Source of the DNA: Phaeosaccion multiseriatum
Taxonomy: Eukaryota; Ochrophyta, other classes
Reading direction: 5' to 3'
Assembly: GCA_965112735.1 (NCBI GenBank)
Contig: OZ218951.1
Coordinates: forward strand, 1,240,001-1,304,000
DNA length: 64,000 nt
Positions within the stretch are counted from its first letter, which is position 1, and the number at the start of each line of letters is the position of its first letter. The notes under the pieces were generated by a model, which saw nothing but the letters and a program-made list of their open reading frames with translations, did not search any database and was not told the DNA's origin. Made by a program: the position numbers and the translations under genes. Shown here one piece after another: positions 23,188 to 34,000 of this stretch.

Positions 23188-25425
23188 CACCTGTAGCAGA
23201 CGTGCAGCGCCCAGTTTCCGGAGTTTCCGGAGCTTAATGACAGTGGCGGCTTTGGCGTCGGCGGCCTGCTGCATAGCGGTGCCCTCAGCGGCCACCTGTG
23301 GTGACGGTAGCGGCGGCAGCGCGGGCTCCGTTTCCTCCCAGACACATCAGCAGCAGACGCCCGCCTCCATAGCAGCTTCAAAGGCGGCCCAAGCCGCCAC
23401 GGCCGCCACTGCAGCAGCCGCCGCAGTCTCGGCGAGTGCAGCATCGACTGCATGGGGGCTTCGGCAAAAGCTGCTTGCCGCAGGCGCGATGGCGTCGTCA
23501 TCCTCGTACGGTGGTGGTGGTGGTGGTGGTAGCAGCTTGAGCAATAGGATTAACGGCAGTGTGAGCATCAATAGCAGGATGAATAGCGACTGCTTGGAGG
23601 CCGGCGCGGACAGCACCTTCAGCTCCAACATCCCCATTTCAGCAACGTCCTTCATGGGGCGGACGGAAACGACAATGCGCCAGAGCAGCGGAGATGACAT
23701 CAGCAGTGGGGGTAGCAGCGGCAGCGGCAGCAGCAGCAGCACCAGCAGTGCTGGAGGGGGGAGCGGAAGGGCGGCCGCCACCACCGCCTCGGGGGGCAAG
23801 CACCACTCTTCCCCCGTCACGCCGCTGTTTACCAGTGCACAGGCCACAAAGGGGCATCGCTCTTACATGGAGGACGAGTTCTTTGTGGCTTTGGACGGAC
23901 GCTTCGCTGCTGTCTTTGACGGGCACGGGGGCGCGGGAGTTTCCAAGTATCTCCGTCAGAACCTGTACGCCCAGCTTCAGAGTCGCCTGCAGGCGAACAA
24001 GAGGGGTGGCAATAGTAGTACTACAAGTGAAGGGGCGGCTGAAGACAGCAGCAACAGCAGCGACGGCGGCGATAATAGCGAAAGCGAGCTGCCGCAGCAA
24101 AGCAAGGCGCAGCTGATCGAGGCCATGCGGGCGGCTTTCGCACAGGTGGATGAAGAGGTCTCGCAGGTGGGGCATTGGAGGTTCCAGGGGTCCACTGCGG
24201 TGGCCGTGGCGCTGCATCACGACCCGGAAACGGGCGAGTCGTCTCTCGTCACGGGGAACGTCGGTGACTCCCGTGCGGTGCTGAGCCGTAGGGGGAGGGC
24301 GATTGAGCTCACGCAGGACCACAAGCCCAACTCCGAATCCGAGCTGAAGCGCATCGAGGATCTGAACGGGACGGTGAGCTGGTTCGGCTTCTTGGATCCC
24401 GACACTGGGGCGCCGATTGAGGGCACGGGAGTGTATCGCATCAACGGAAACCTTGCAGGTAGGCGGGGTGCGAGGAGGCTCCCATCTACTGCCGTCATCC
24501 CCCATCCACTGCCATCACACTGACGAAGAAGAATCAAATGCTTGTACCCTGACAACCGTCGTCCTTCTTCTTGCCCCTTTTCACCGTTCTCCTCCTCCTC
24601 CTCCTCCTCCTCCTCCTCCTCCTCCTCCTCCTCCTCCACCTCCACCTCCTCCTCCTCCTCCTCCTCCTCCTCCTCCTCCTCCTCCTCCTTCTATGCTCCG
24701 ATCCATCTCTTGCACAGTCGCGAGGGCCATTGGCGACAGCAGCGAGCGGCCCTTCGTCTCTGGCGAGTGCGAAATCCGCTCCATCCCCAGTGACAGCGAA
24801 GGCGATCAATTCGTCATTGTCGCCAGCGATGGACTCTGGGACGTCATGTCCAGCGACGCTGCCGTGCAGTATGTACAAGCCGTCATGCAAGGTGCGGTGG
24901 GGGCGCTTCGAGAAGGCAACTCCTGCACGGGCAGGGGGGGCGAGGGAAGCGATCGACTGAGGCCTGTCAACATGAAGCTCAGTGACTGGACACAGCGCTA
25001 CGCCGACGATCGGGGCATGATTCGCGCCGCTATGATGTCTCGAAAGAGGAAGATGGCTCGCTACCTCACGTGAGTTAACGGCCATACGTGGAGGAAGGGG
25101 GGGAGTGATTGAGTGCAGTGATGAAAACATTTGGGAGTGAAGTGGAGTGAGTGAGTGGAGTGATGGAATGGAGGTGGGAGTGAAGTGGAGTGAGTGAGTG
25201 GAGTGGAGGTGAAGGAGGAGGGGGGCCTGGACTGGCTTGGATTTTTTTCTTTTGTATGTGGTACAACAATTATCTCTCTCATCTTCTTTCTTCCTCCCCC
25301 CTCCTCTCTGCATCTCTATTATTTTTGTCTGCTTTTGCTTCCTTTACTCTCTCTCTCTCAGGGAGGAGGCCATCAGGCGTGGAACGATGGACAATGTCAC
25401 TGTTGTCATAGTGTGGCTCTCTTGA
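22598..25425 (+). CDS. PP2C-family (PPM) serine/threonine protein phosphatase with long N-terminal extension
   Basis: Exons are 22598-24458, 24718-25069 and 25362-25425 (2277 nt, 758 residues). The first about 410 residues are Ser/Gly/Arg-rich and disordered-looking, with a short hydrophobic stretch near residues 210-230 that could be a membrane anchor. The catalytic domain starts near residue 415 and shows the PP2C motifs in order: Arg-Ser-Tyr-Met-Glu-Asp, Val-Phe-Asp-Gly-His-Gly-Gly, Gly-Ser-Thr-Ala, Gly-Asp-Ser-Arg-Ala-Val, Thr-Gln-Asp-His-Lys, Ala-Arg-Ala-Ile-Gly-Asp, Ala-Ser-Asp-Gly-Leu-Trp-Asp and C-terminal Asp-Asn-Val-Thr. All metal-binding acidic residues are therefore present and the enzyme should be an active Mn/Mg-dependent phosphatase. 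A loop of about 35 Ser/Asn/Asp-rich residues interrupts the domain after Leu-Gln-Ala-Asn-Lys. It is tandem with HIS7, with no functional link apparent. Confidence 0.95.
24481..24521 (+). repeat. CCACTGCCAT-type repeat in a PP2C intron
   Basis: Two imperfect copies of the CATCCACTGCCATC unit lie near the start of the intron 24459-24717, followed by a (CTC)n tract. Confidence 0.5.
24588..24690. repeat. CTC trinucleotide array before a splice acceptor
   Basis: About 34 CTC/CTT/CAC triplets end roughly 25 bases before the acceptor at 24716-24717 and act as the polypyrimidine tract. Confidence 0.9.
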
Positions 25426-25961
25426 ACATACCATACCATATTATATAATGGAGAAGGAGTCAAAAGGAAGTGGGGGGGGACAAGGCTTTAGTGGGGGAGA
25501 GAGAGCGCACCGGACTGGAGACCGCGGGTCCATTTCGTCTCCTGGGGCAGCAACAAGCGTTTGACGACTACAATGTACAAAGTAAAGGCAGGGCAGATCG
25601 GAGCAGGTGGTAGCTCTCGAACCTCAGGGTTAGGAGGATGCCCATCTAAATAACGGCGTAATAATTAGTTCACGGCATCATTTCCATCAATCTCTTTTGA
25701 CACGACAGCTCACACCCACCCTCACCCGGGGAGGAACCTTCGAGAAGCGAAGAGGAAAAGAGCTTCGGTGTAAAAGAGCGGACCACCCACTTCGTCCAAG
25801 GGGCCATACGGAAAGAGGATATATACACAGGTGTTAATATTAATTTTAAAAAAAATCAATGGGTTGTGTAGGCGTTCGAAGGCGACAGGCAGGCACAGAC
25901 ACGCGGGGCAGCAGCAGCAGCAGTGACACAATACAAAAAACATTCGCTGGTCTCAACAAAT
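25426..25961. other. Tail-to-tail spacer without a gene
   Basis: It lies between the PP2C stop and the stop of the CCDC137-like gene. An A-rich segment is present at 25835-25860. No coding potential was recognised. Confidence 0.55.
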
Positions 25962-27821
25962 TCAAAGAAGTCCGCTAGCACCGATGACGCCGTTTCTTCG
26001 CCTCTTTTTGGCGACGGCGTAGGCTGCCAACACACCTTGTCGCATCGCCTCCATCTGCTTCCTCTGGAGGCCCTCCCTCTCCCTCTGGAGAGAGCTCTTC
26101 CCCTTCCCACCCTCACCCTCCTCCTCGCCCTCGCCATCATCCTCCCGGGCTCGCTTAGATGCCTTACTCTTCGTCTTTCGCTGCTGCTTCTGCTTCGCGC
26201 CCCTCTTCCCCCCCCCCCCCTCCCGCTCCTCCTGCTCCTGCTGCTGCTGCTGCTGCTGCTTGAGCCGTGCCTGCTTTACCCAAGGCTTGGCAGCAAAGGC
26301 ATCCTGCTGCTCCTGTCCAGGAACGAACAACTTTTCTCCTGTGGAGCAGGTAGCAGCAGGTAGCAGCAGGCAGCAGCCGGCAGCGAGGCGAGAGTGTCGC
26401 GTAGCAAGGGCGGCAGTGTGAGTGGGCGTGGAAAAGAAAGGGCGGGGCCAAATTGCACACACCACTATCCAACTACGCATGCTCGTGTGTTGGCATGGTA
26501 TGGTATGACGAAGAGCGTCATGTACGGGAGCGTTTTCAGCCAAGTACCGTCCACACACGACCGGCCACACACGACCGGCCGTAGACAGCATCCGAACATC
26601 CGTCGATCAGTGACAAAGCACCTGAGCCAGGGATCTCAAATAGGTGCCTCGTCTAGTCACTGCGCTGCAAAACGTCCCCCCCCCCCCCCCCCCACGCACA
26701 CATCATCACTCACTCTCACTCACTCACCTCTCCTCTTTGGCAGCGAGGAAAAGACGGGTGGCCGGTGACACACCTCTCCAAAGGCAATCTCCTCTTTCTC
26801 TTGGAACTCCTTCTCTTGCCTTGGGGGGTCCGGTGACAGTTCGTCTAACCGCTTTTCCTCCTGATGCGCCGCCCAGAGACCGGACCGCTTCAGCTTCTTC
26901 TTCTCCTTCTTCTCCTTTAAAAACCTAGCAAAGGAGGGAGGTATGGTTTGAGACCGGGGTAGAGGGGGAAGGCACGCTCGTGTCAGCTCGGTGGATGGGA
27001 TTAACAGGCACAAAGACATCCCCCACACACGTCATCAAAGACCAACCGCACACTCCTCTATCTGCCATTCACCATCTCTCTCATTCTTGGCCCCCTTTCT
27101 TCTCTCTCTCTCTCTCCTCCCTATTCTCTCTGCCCCCCTTCCCCCCCCCCCCTCCCTGCTCTCTCCTCCCTCGCCCCTTTATCTCCTCACTCACGTCCTG
27201 TTCCGCGCGACTTTGGTACTGTTGGCTTTTTTGCTCTCCATCAGCAGCTTCGTAGTGTCCTGCTTTAAGCGCTTGCCGAACTGCCGAAAGCTTTCTCCTT
27301 CCTTCTTGCCCTCAATGGTGGCCTTGGCAGGCGCACTACTCCCCCCGCCTCCTCCTCCTGCGCCGCCGCCCTCCTCGCCCTCCACTCCTGCTTCCTTCCT
27401 CTCCTTCCTCTTCTCATTGATTTCTGTCTCCAGCCACTTGGGCACACGCTTCTTGAGCTTGCGCTTCGCCGGATCTGATTGGGGGAAGGGAGTAGAGAGT
27501 GGAGGTGAAGGAAAGCACCATCTTCAGTCCATCTTCGTGCACTACTGGACCCCTTGAGGGACAGCAAACAAGCGTACAGCAGGGGATATCAGAGAGAGGT
27601 TGAAAAAGTCCCCCCGTGGGCCGGTGTCCACGGTGTAGCATCTGCACCCATTTCCCTCTATTTTCCGTACCTTTGATTGTCTTCTGGGCGACATGGTTCT
27701 TGACATTGGGAGGCAGGTTGAACCTATCCTCCTCGTTCCACTCTCCGGCCTTGAGCTTCTTCTTCTTGGGTGCGAAGGGGTCCACGCTCTTGAGCTTCTT
27801 GTATCGGCGCACGCGACCCAT
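25962..27821 (-). CDS. CCDC137-like basic nucleolar protein
   Basis: Exons in transcript order are 27821-27671, 27474-27195, 26924-26728 and 26338-25962 (1005 nt, 334 residues). The protein starts MGRVRRYKKLKSVDPF and is strongly basic with Lys/Arg-Glu helices. The middle carries Gly-Glu-Ser-Phe-Arg-Gln-Phe-Gly-Lys-Arg-Leu followed by a helical segment, and then Ala-Phe-Gly-Glu-Val-x3-Pro-Pro. As I recall it, human CCDC137 (a nucleolar, chromosome-periphery protein) has the same order: Gly-Glu-Ser..., Lys-rich helices, Phe-Gly-Glu-Val-x3-Pro-Pro, and a C-terminal helix with Gln/Arg and Tyr-Ala/Arg. The C-terminus here has poly-Gln and a bipartite basic stretch. A role in rRNA or nucleolar biology is inferred from the family. 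It is head to head with the chromatin gene at 28355. Confidence 0.8.
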
Positions 27822-28354
27822 CTCGCCTCTCCCTCCCTCTCTCTATTGCTATACCGCTCCCCTGTACCGCCCCGGCTTTCGCCGTATGCGTCCAAGGGCA
27901 GAGCACACCCGTGAAGACTCTTTCCCTTCTATCTTTCACACCTCTCTCCTCTCCCTCTTCGCCCCCAAAACGAGGTCGATGTTCCATGTCGAGCATCAAT
28001 AAACTGGAACGCGAACTGGGCGATTTGGGGAACTGAACCCGCGTCTTGCGGGTGTCAATCCCCCCCACGAGGAGATAAAAGACAAAAGAGAAAAGAGAAA
28101 AAAGGGAAGGAGAATAGATGTGGATCGCGTAGCAGCAGCTTGACGAGGGATGCTGCTCTGTAGGGAAGGAGCAGTCGGGAGCAGGAGAGACGTGTGGAGG
28201 GGAGAGGAGAATTGAAAATTGACACGGGAGAGGAGGCTGAAAGAAGTGAGATTTCGTTTGAAAACAAGGACGCGCGAAGGCCTCCACGATTGATTTGATT
28301 GCGAGAAGGAGAGCAGGGGAGACACGAGGGGAAGTGTGACTGGGGAGTGAAGCG
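27822..28354. promoter_or_regulatory. Bidirectional intergenic region
   Basis: 533 bp between two head-to-head starts. It contains a perfect 6-bp stem hairpin (ACCCGC, 5-nt loop, GCGGGT) at about 28037-28053. No gene is seen. The bidirectional promoter role is inferred from geometry. Confidence 0.45.
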
Positions 28355-28775
28355 ATGGCCTCCTCACATTTTCAGGCTGCTGTTTCAGCCAGCGATGGAG
28401 GCCTGGATGAGGCAGGGGGGGGTCGACACCGAGGCGACAGAGGCGGGAGCGCGTTGGAGGGAGCTTCCAATGGGACCATTGGTCTCGACCTCCCTCGTCC
28501 TGGCTCTGTCCATGCTGCGCCCATGGGTGGGGGGGGCAGTGCGGACGGGAAGGGAGTGAGACATGACGCCCACTCCAACTCGAGATCCGCGGCGGGGGAG
28601 AGGATGCCTGGAGTACCTGTGTCTGGCCCTTCGCGCGGCGGGCTGGAGGCAATGCTGATGGAGGGCGAAGACTCTGACGATCGGCAGGCGCCATTGCAGA
28701 TAGGTGCCCACGTGTCTGACAGAAACGGGGGCGGATCCCTACGACTGCCTTCTCCCCGGATTGTACCCGGTCATG

Positions 28776-28817
<42 letters not shown>

Positions 28818-31020
28818 TGCCGTATATGCAGCAGCAAAGACTGCAGGAGCAGCAACTTCGGTTGCAGGCACAGCATCAGCACCAACAGCACCCGCAGCAG
28901 CAGCCGCTAGGGCTCCAGCTGGAGCCAATGGGTCAGCAGCAGGGCGCTCACTGGGAAGGAAGAGGAGGAGGAGGAGGAGGAGGGTGGGGAGGAGGGGGAG
29001 GACAGCACCACCCCTCGGTGGGCATGGTGGGAAGCAGTGGCGGCAGCAGCGGCCACCATCAGTCGCAGCCCCCTTCTGCCAATGGGGCGATGTATGGCCC
29101 CGGTCGAGGTGGTGCCAACCACAGCAACAGTGACCACAACCCCCCCAACGCCCCACCCCTCACAGAGGCCGAGAATATGATGATATTTGACGCTCAGCCC
29201 TTCGTCCCCAGTATCCCCAAGTACGTCTTGCCTGCGGACACCCCGCCTCCACCCTTCGTGTCCAGCGCAGAGTACGAGGCTCTGTTTGTGCCCCTGGCCC
29301 TGCCGGAGGATATGGTCAATGAAGCAGCGGCAGCGGCATCGGCGGTCGGCAAGGACAAAGAGGGGAACAGTAGTAGTGCGGGCGAGAAGGGTGGTGCGGG
29401 GCCGATGGAGCAAGAGCAAGACGCAGTGGCAGGGGGTGGGGAGGACGCTGCAGCAGGGGCGGCGCAGGAGGTAAACCAGGAGAAGAAGGAGGAGGAGGAA
29501 GAGGCGGCTGCTGCTGCAGCAGAGCGGAGAAGGAGGAAGTCGAGGTGGGCCCGACTGGAGAGGATTGTGGGCAGAATCGCAGAAGCCAAGAACATTCCAA
29601 TCGGCCCTGTCGGCTGCTCCGGGGGGGCAGATCCGGCCAAGAAGACAGCAGAAGGAAGCAGCAGCGGAGCGAGTGAAGGCGCTAGTGGTGCTACGGGTAG
29701 TGATGGTGGTGGTGGTGGTGGTGGTGGTGGTGGTGTTGAGGGGGGCGGTATGGCGAGGAGAGTGAAGGCAGCGCGGGCTGCGGATCTGCTACGGGCAGCC
29801 GAAGCGGCTGCTCCTGGGCTGGGCATCTTCTCGTATCTATCCTGCGCGAGGGAGGCGGCCGAGTCCCTGCCGAGCACCAAGTGTCGCCCCCGGCGAAGAG
29901 CGCCGGCGCCACCGTCGTGCGCTGCACCAGGAGTAGGGATGGGGGAAGGCGAAGGAGGAGGAGCAGCAGCAGCAGCAGCAGCAGCAGGTGGAGGGGGACA
30001 GGGAGCAGAGGCGGCAGCAGCGCGGGACGGGCGAGAGCAAACCAAGAGTGAGCGTGCGTGTAGCGCTGTCGTTGCTCGCCTGGAGGCGCAAGTGGTTTCC
30101 GAGCGCTCGTCATGGGACGAGTGGGTCAAGGAAACCACCGCCCCCGGTGCGGCAGTGGGGGTCGCTGGCTTGCCTCTCCCGCCTCACTTCAGCCCCGCCA
30201 ATGCGCCGCGGGCGATGGCGGTCTACGCTCTCCTCCGCTCGCTGAGTCTGGTGCTGCACATCATGCCTCCGCACCCCTACGCCTTTCTCCGCTCCCTCGC
30301 GCTCAGACTCCGAAGCCCCTTGCTTGATGAAGGTAATTGTGTGTCTGTCTGTTTGTCTGTCCGTCTGTTTTTCAGTCAGTCTCTTCTGTATGTATGTGTG
30401 TGTTGAGTCACCTCCTGTAAGTGCTGTGCGGCGCAGATGGCTTTTCCTCGAACCTACCTCAACCTCTCCTCCTTTTGCCCGTCTACTTCTGCTACTTGTG
30501 CTAACAGTCAACATGGCACTCCTTCGTGTCTTGTCGGCGAGTGTGGGCATTAACGTCAAGAGCAAGGCCAGGTCAGAGAGTTTGGACTGGAAATTCCTCG
30601 ACGCCATGAACTGGCCCGCCTTCTTCACCGCGTTGGTGCAGTTCCTCGAGACAAAGAGGTGAGCAAGGAACGAAGGAAGGAAGGAAGGAAGGAAGGAGAT
30701 GTTTCGGCAGGGGCGGGTATTTAATTGCCGTTGATTGTTTTTTCCTATTTTTCATTCCGTGCGGAATGAGACACAAAGTCACGTGAGTTCTTGGCGCGTA
30801 AGTGAACCCTTGTGGTATACCCCCCGCCCTCATGCGGTCAGTTTTTTTTTCTCTTTCCTCATCTGGATAGGGGGCCTGCTTAACGATAAAATTTGTTGCC
30901 ACTCCGCTGGTGCTGATGTGCCATTGTAAGCATAGCGGGGTCCCTTGGAATAGGGGAGCACTGTGTGTGTGTGGTTGACTCGGGGCAGCAGCAGGCAGGC
31001 AGGGAATATGATTTTTTTCT

Positions 31021-31051
<31 letters not shown>

Positions 31052-34000
31052 GGTGATTGTACCTACTCCGCGAGGGCGGCTCTCCCCCTCTCGCGGTGAG
31101 GCAAGAGGGGTCAGGCTTTATAGACGGCTTCGGGTGCTGGTGGTGCGGAGAGGGCTTTGGCTTTTTATTTTTCAGTTTGAGTTTCAATGTTCTTTCGATT
31201 CACGTCAAGCTTGTCGTGTACCACACAGACTAACGGTCAGGAACGCATTGAAATTTTTCTTTTTTGCACTTGGCTAGCAACCCCCTCCCCCATCAATATT
31301 GCCTCGTCAATTACCCCCCCCCCCACACACACACACACGCACGCACGCACTCACACACGCCCCCCACCCGTCGTCCCGCCTTGAAGGTACGAGAAAGAGG
31401 CGGCAGAAGCTCTGGAGGAGGATGAGGAGGATGACGACTTCTTTCCACGGCCAGGGGGAGGAGGGAACACACCCAACAACGTCATCATGCAGGTTAGTTA
31501 GGGAGGGTAACTTGGTATGGATTGTGCTGACTATGGCAACAGTGGTACGGCTACGCTCTTTTCACACACTGTAAATGTGGCCAGTGGCCTTCATTGTTGG
31601 TGGCATGGACCTTTGCCCTACGCTCTTACTCTGTCTACCTTCGTTGACTTAAGCTAGAGAAAGCTCTATTCCGGGCGTGTGTCTGTCCGAACTCGGCTCC
31701 GGCTCCGGCTCCCGCCCGCCCAGCCTGCATGTCTACCCGTATTCCTGCGCTTTGCGCATTGGCCTCTTCCTTATGTGTCACTTGTTTTGTTTCTTCTCTC
31801 TTCCCTCCTCTTCGACCATTTGTTCCCCTCCCCCCCATCTCCCCCTCCCCTCCCCAGGCGGGCAAGCTTGTGGCTCCGAAGCGAAGGAGCCTGCTGGGCA
31901 CCAGCAGCCCCGTGGAGGCGGCGTGCGAAGGCCTTGAGCTGACAGAGTACCACCTCCTCCCCGTCGCCACGAAACTAGACATGCTGGAGTATCTACTGGA
32001 TGCAGGTAGGAGGGGGGGGGGGCAGTGAGGGAAGAGAGGAGAGGAGATGGTAAATGATGTTTTTGGGCGAGAGGGAGGAAGGAAGCAAGAAGGAGAGAGG
32101 GGCAGAGGGGAGAGAGAGAGAGAGAGAGAGGGAGAGAGGGTATGTATGCGCTGTACCTGGAACGCAGTAAACGGATACTGTTGACATAAACTGCCATCCA
32201 TCCACCCATCCCTCTGTCATTTTCTCAATACCTCTGCTCCCTCCCTCCTCACCCTCCCCACTATCCCCTTGTTGCAGCTCTGGACTGTCCTTGGCTGCTG
32301 TCGGAGATTGACCATCGCCTCAAGGTCCCGCCCAATGAGTTCGTGGTGGACGAGGATGGCAGCGTATGGGACTGCATTGTGAGTGGGTGTTGAGTCGTGA
32401 GAGTGGTTCAAGGACATTTACCTGTGTTTGTCTGACTGCTCTTGTGAGTCAGAGGATTTGAGTGTTTTCCTCTCGAGCATTCAGTCGCCGGCACTCTCCC
32501 TCTCTCTCTCTTTCTCGTGTGTGTGTGTTGAAAATGTGCGCGAGGTCTGAGAGAAAGTGGGCGTCTCGTCATCAGATGTGACTGTGCTTCCCCCCCCCCC
32601 CCCTTGTGTACATACATGGCACTGACACCGTCCTCTGCTTCCGTGTCTGCGCTTGCTGTACCACCAACTGCTGCCTTTCATGTCGAACAGATTTGCGACT
32701 CGGGCGGGAACTTGATATGCTGCGATCAGTGCCCTCGCGCCTATCACGTCAAGTGCATCGGTGGAAAGGCGGGCACGGACGATGACGACTGGGCGTGCTT
32801 TGAGTGCAGCATCGGGGACAGTAGCACAGACGGTGTACGTGTGCCCAGGGTCAAGTCGCCTATAGGTGAGTAGGGAGTAAAGTGTGTGCAGATGTGGATA
32901 CGGTGTGGTGATTGGATTGGAGGGGAGCTTCCCTCCCGCCTGTGACGAACGAACTAGCATGGCTTTATCTCTCTGGCAGGATTATTTCGTTTTTTCTTTT
33001 TCTTCTTCCACATTTCGCGCTGCCAATGTCTTGTTGCTGTGTTACCACTCCTTCTAAGACAACCCCCCCCCCCTCCCGCCCAACTCCTCTCGGTGTTTGT
33101 AGGTGTTTTATGGATCACGTGCGGCTACGTCTTCATTTTGAGGGTGCCCACGCCTCGCGACGGGGAGGAGCAGCACAAGAGGAGGAATATGGGACAGCAG
33201 AAGAAGCGTGGGGGTCATGGAAGCGACGATTCAGACGAGTACATGGATTCAGACGAAGTGGAGGACGATGAAGAGGATGAGGAGGAGGAGGAGGTGGGGG
33301 AGGAGTTCGCCCAAGGATCGATGGAGCTGCTCACCCCGCAAGAGGTCTTTGAGTTGGGCAAGAAGCTTGGACGAAAGAAGGCTCGTAGGATGCCGTACCA
33401 GGTGATTCAGTTCCCTGCGGCCTGCTTCGAGAAGGGTTTGCTGAGCCAGCCAGAGGGGGATGCAGCAGAGAAAGAAGAAGAAGAGCAGAAGAAGAAGAGG
33501 AAGGAGGAGGAGGAGGAGGAGGAAGAGGAGGAGGAAGAGGAAGAGGAGGAGGGGGCATTTGGCCTTCGAACGATGGTGATTCAAAAGAGACCGACCAAAG
33601 CGGCGCGAAGGGCCGCGGCGGCTGTTGGGGCGCGTTCGTCGCCTGCAGGCAGATCGGGGGTTGAGAGTAGAAGCAGACGAGCGACGGAGAGGAAGAGCTA
33701 CGCAGAGCTGGATGATGACGAGGAGGAGGCGCAAGAGGAGTCGTCGGCGTCGGAGGAGGAAGACGACGAGGAGGAGGAGGAGGAGGAGGAGGAAGACGAG
33801 GAGGAGGAGTACGAGGAGATTGCTGTGCCCAAGCATCAGAAGCCCAAGGCCAAGGCGGCCAACAACAAGGGCAAGGGCAAGGCCAAGAGAGGCAGGGGCA
33901 GGCCGCGCAAGAACCCGATACCCGAGTCGGAGGATGAAGAAGAAGCAGAGGCAGAGGCGAAGGAGGATGCAAATTCGGCCTTTGGAGCCAAGCGGAAGAG

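Noticed and set aside
28020-28090. Possible tRNA-like segment, with a GGGTTCAGTTCC phrase on the minus strand
   Set aside because: There is no acceptor stem or anticodon arm in register, and the T-loop consensus GGTTCGAATCC is absent. Only a single hairpin is supported.
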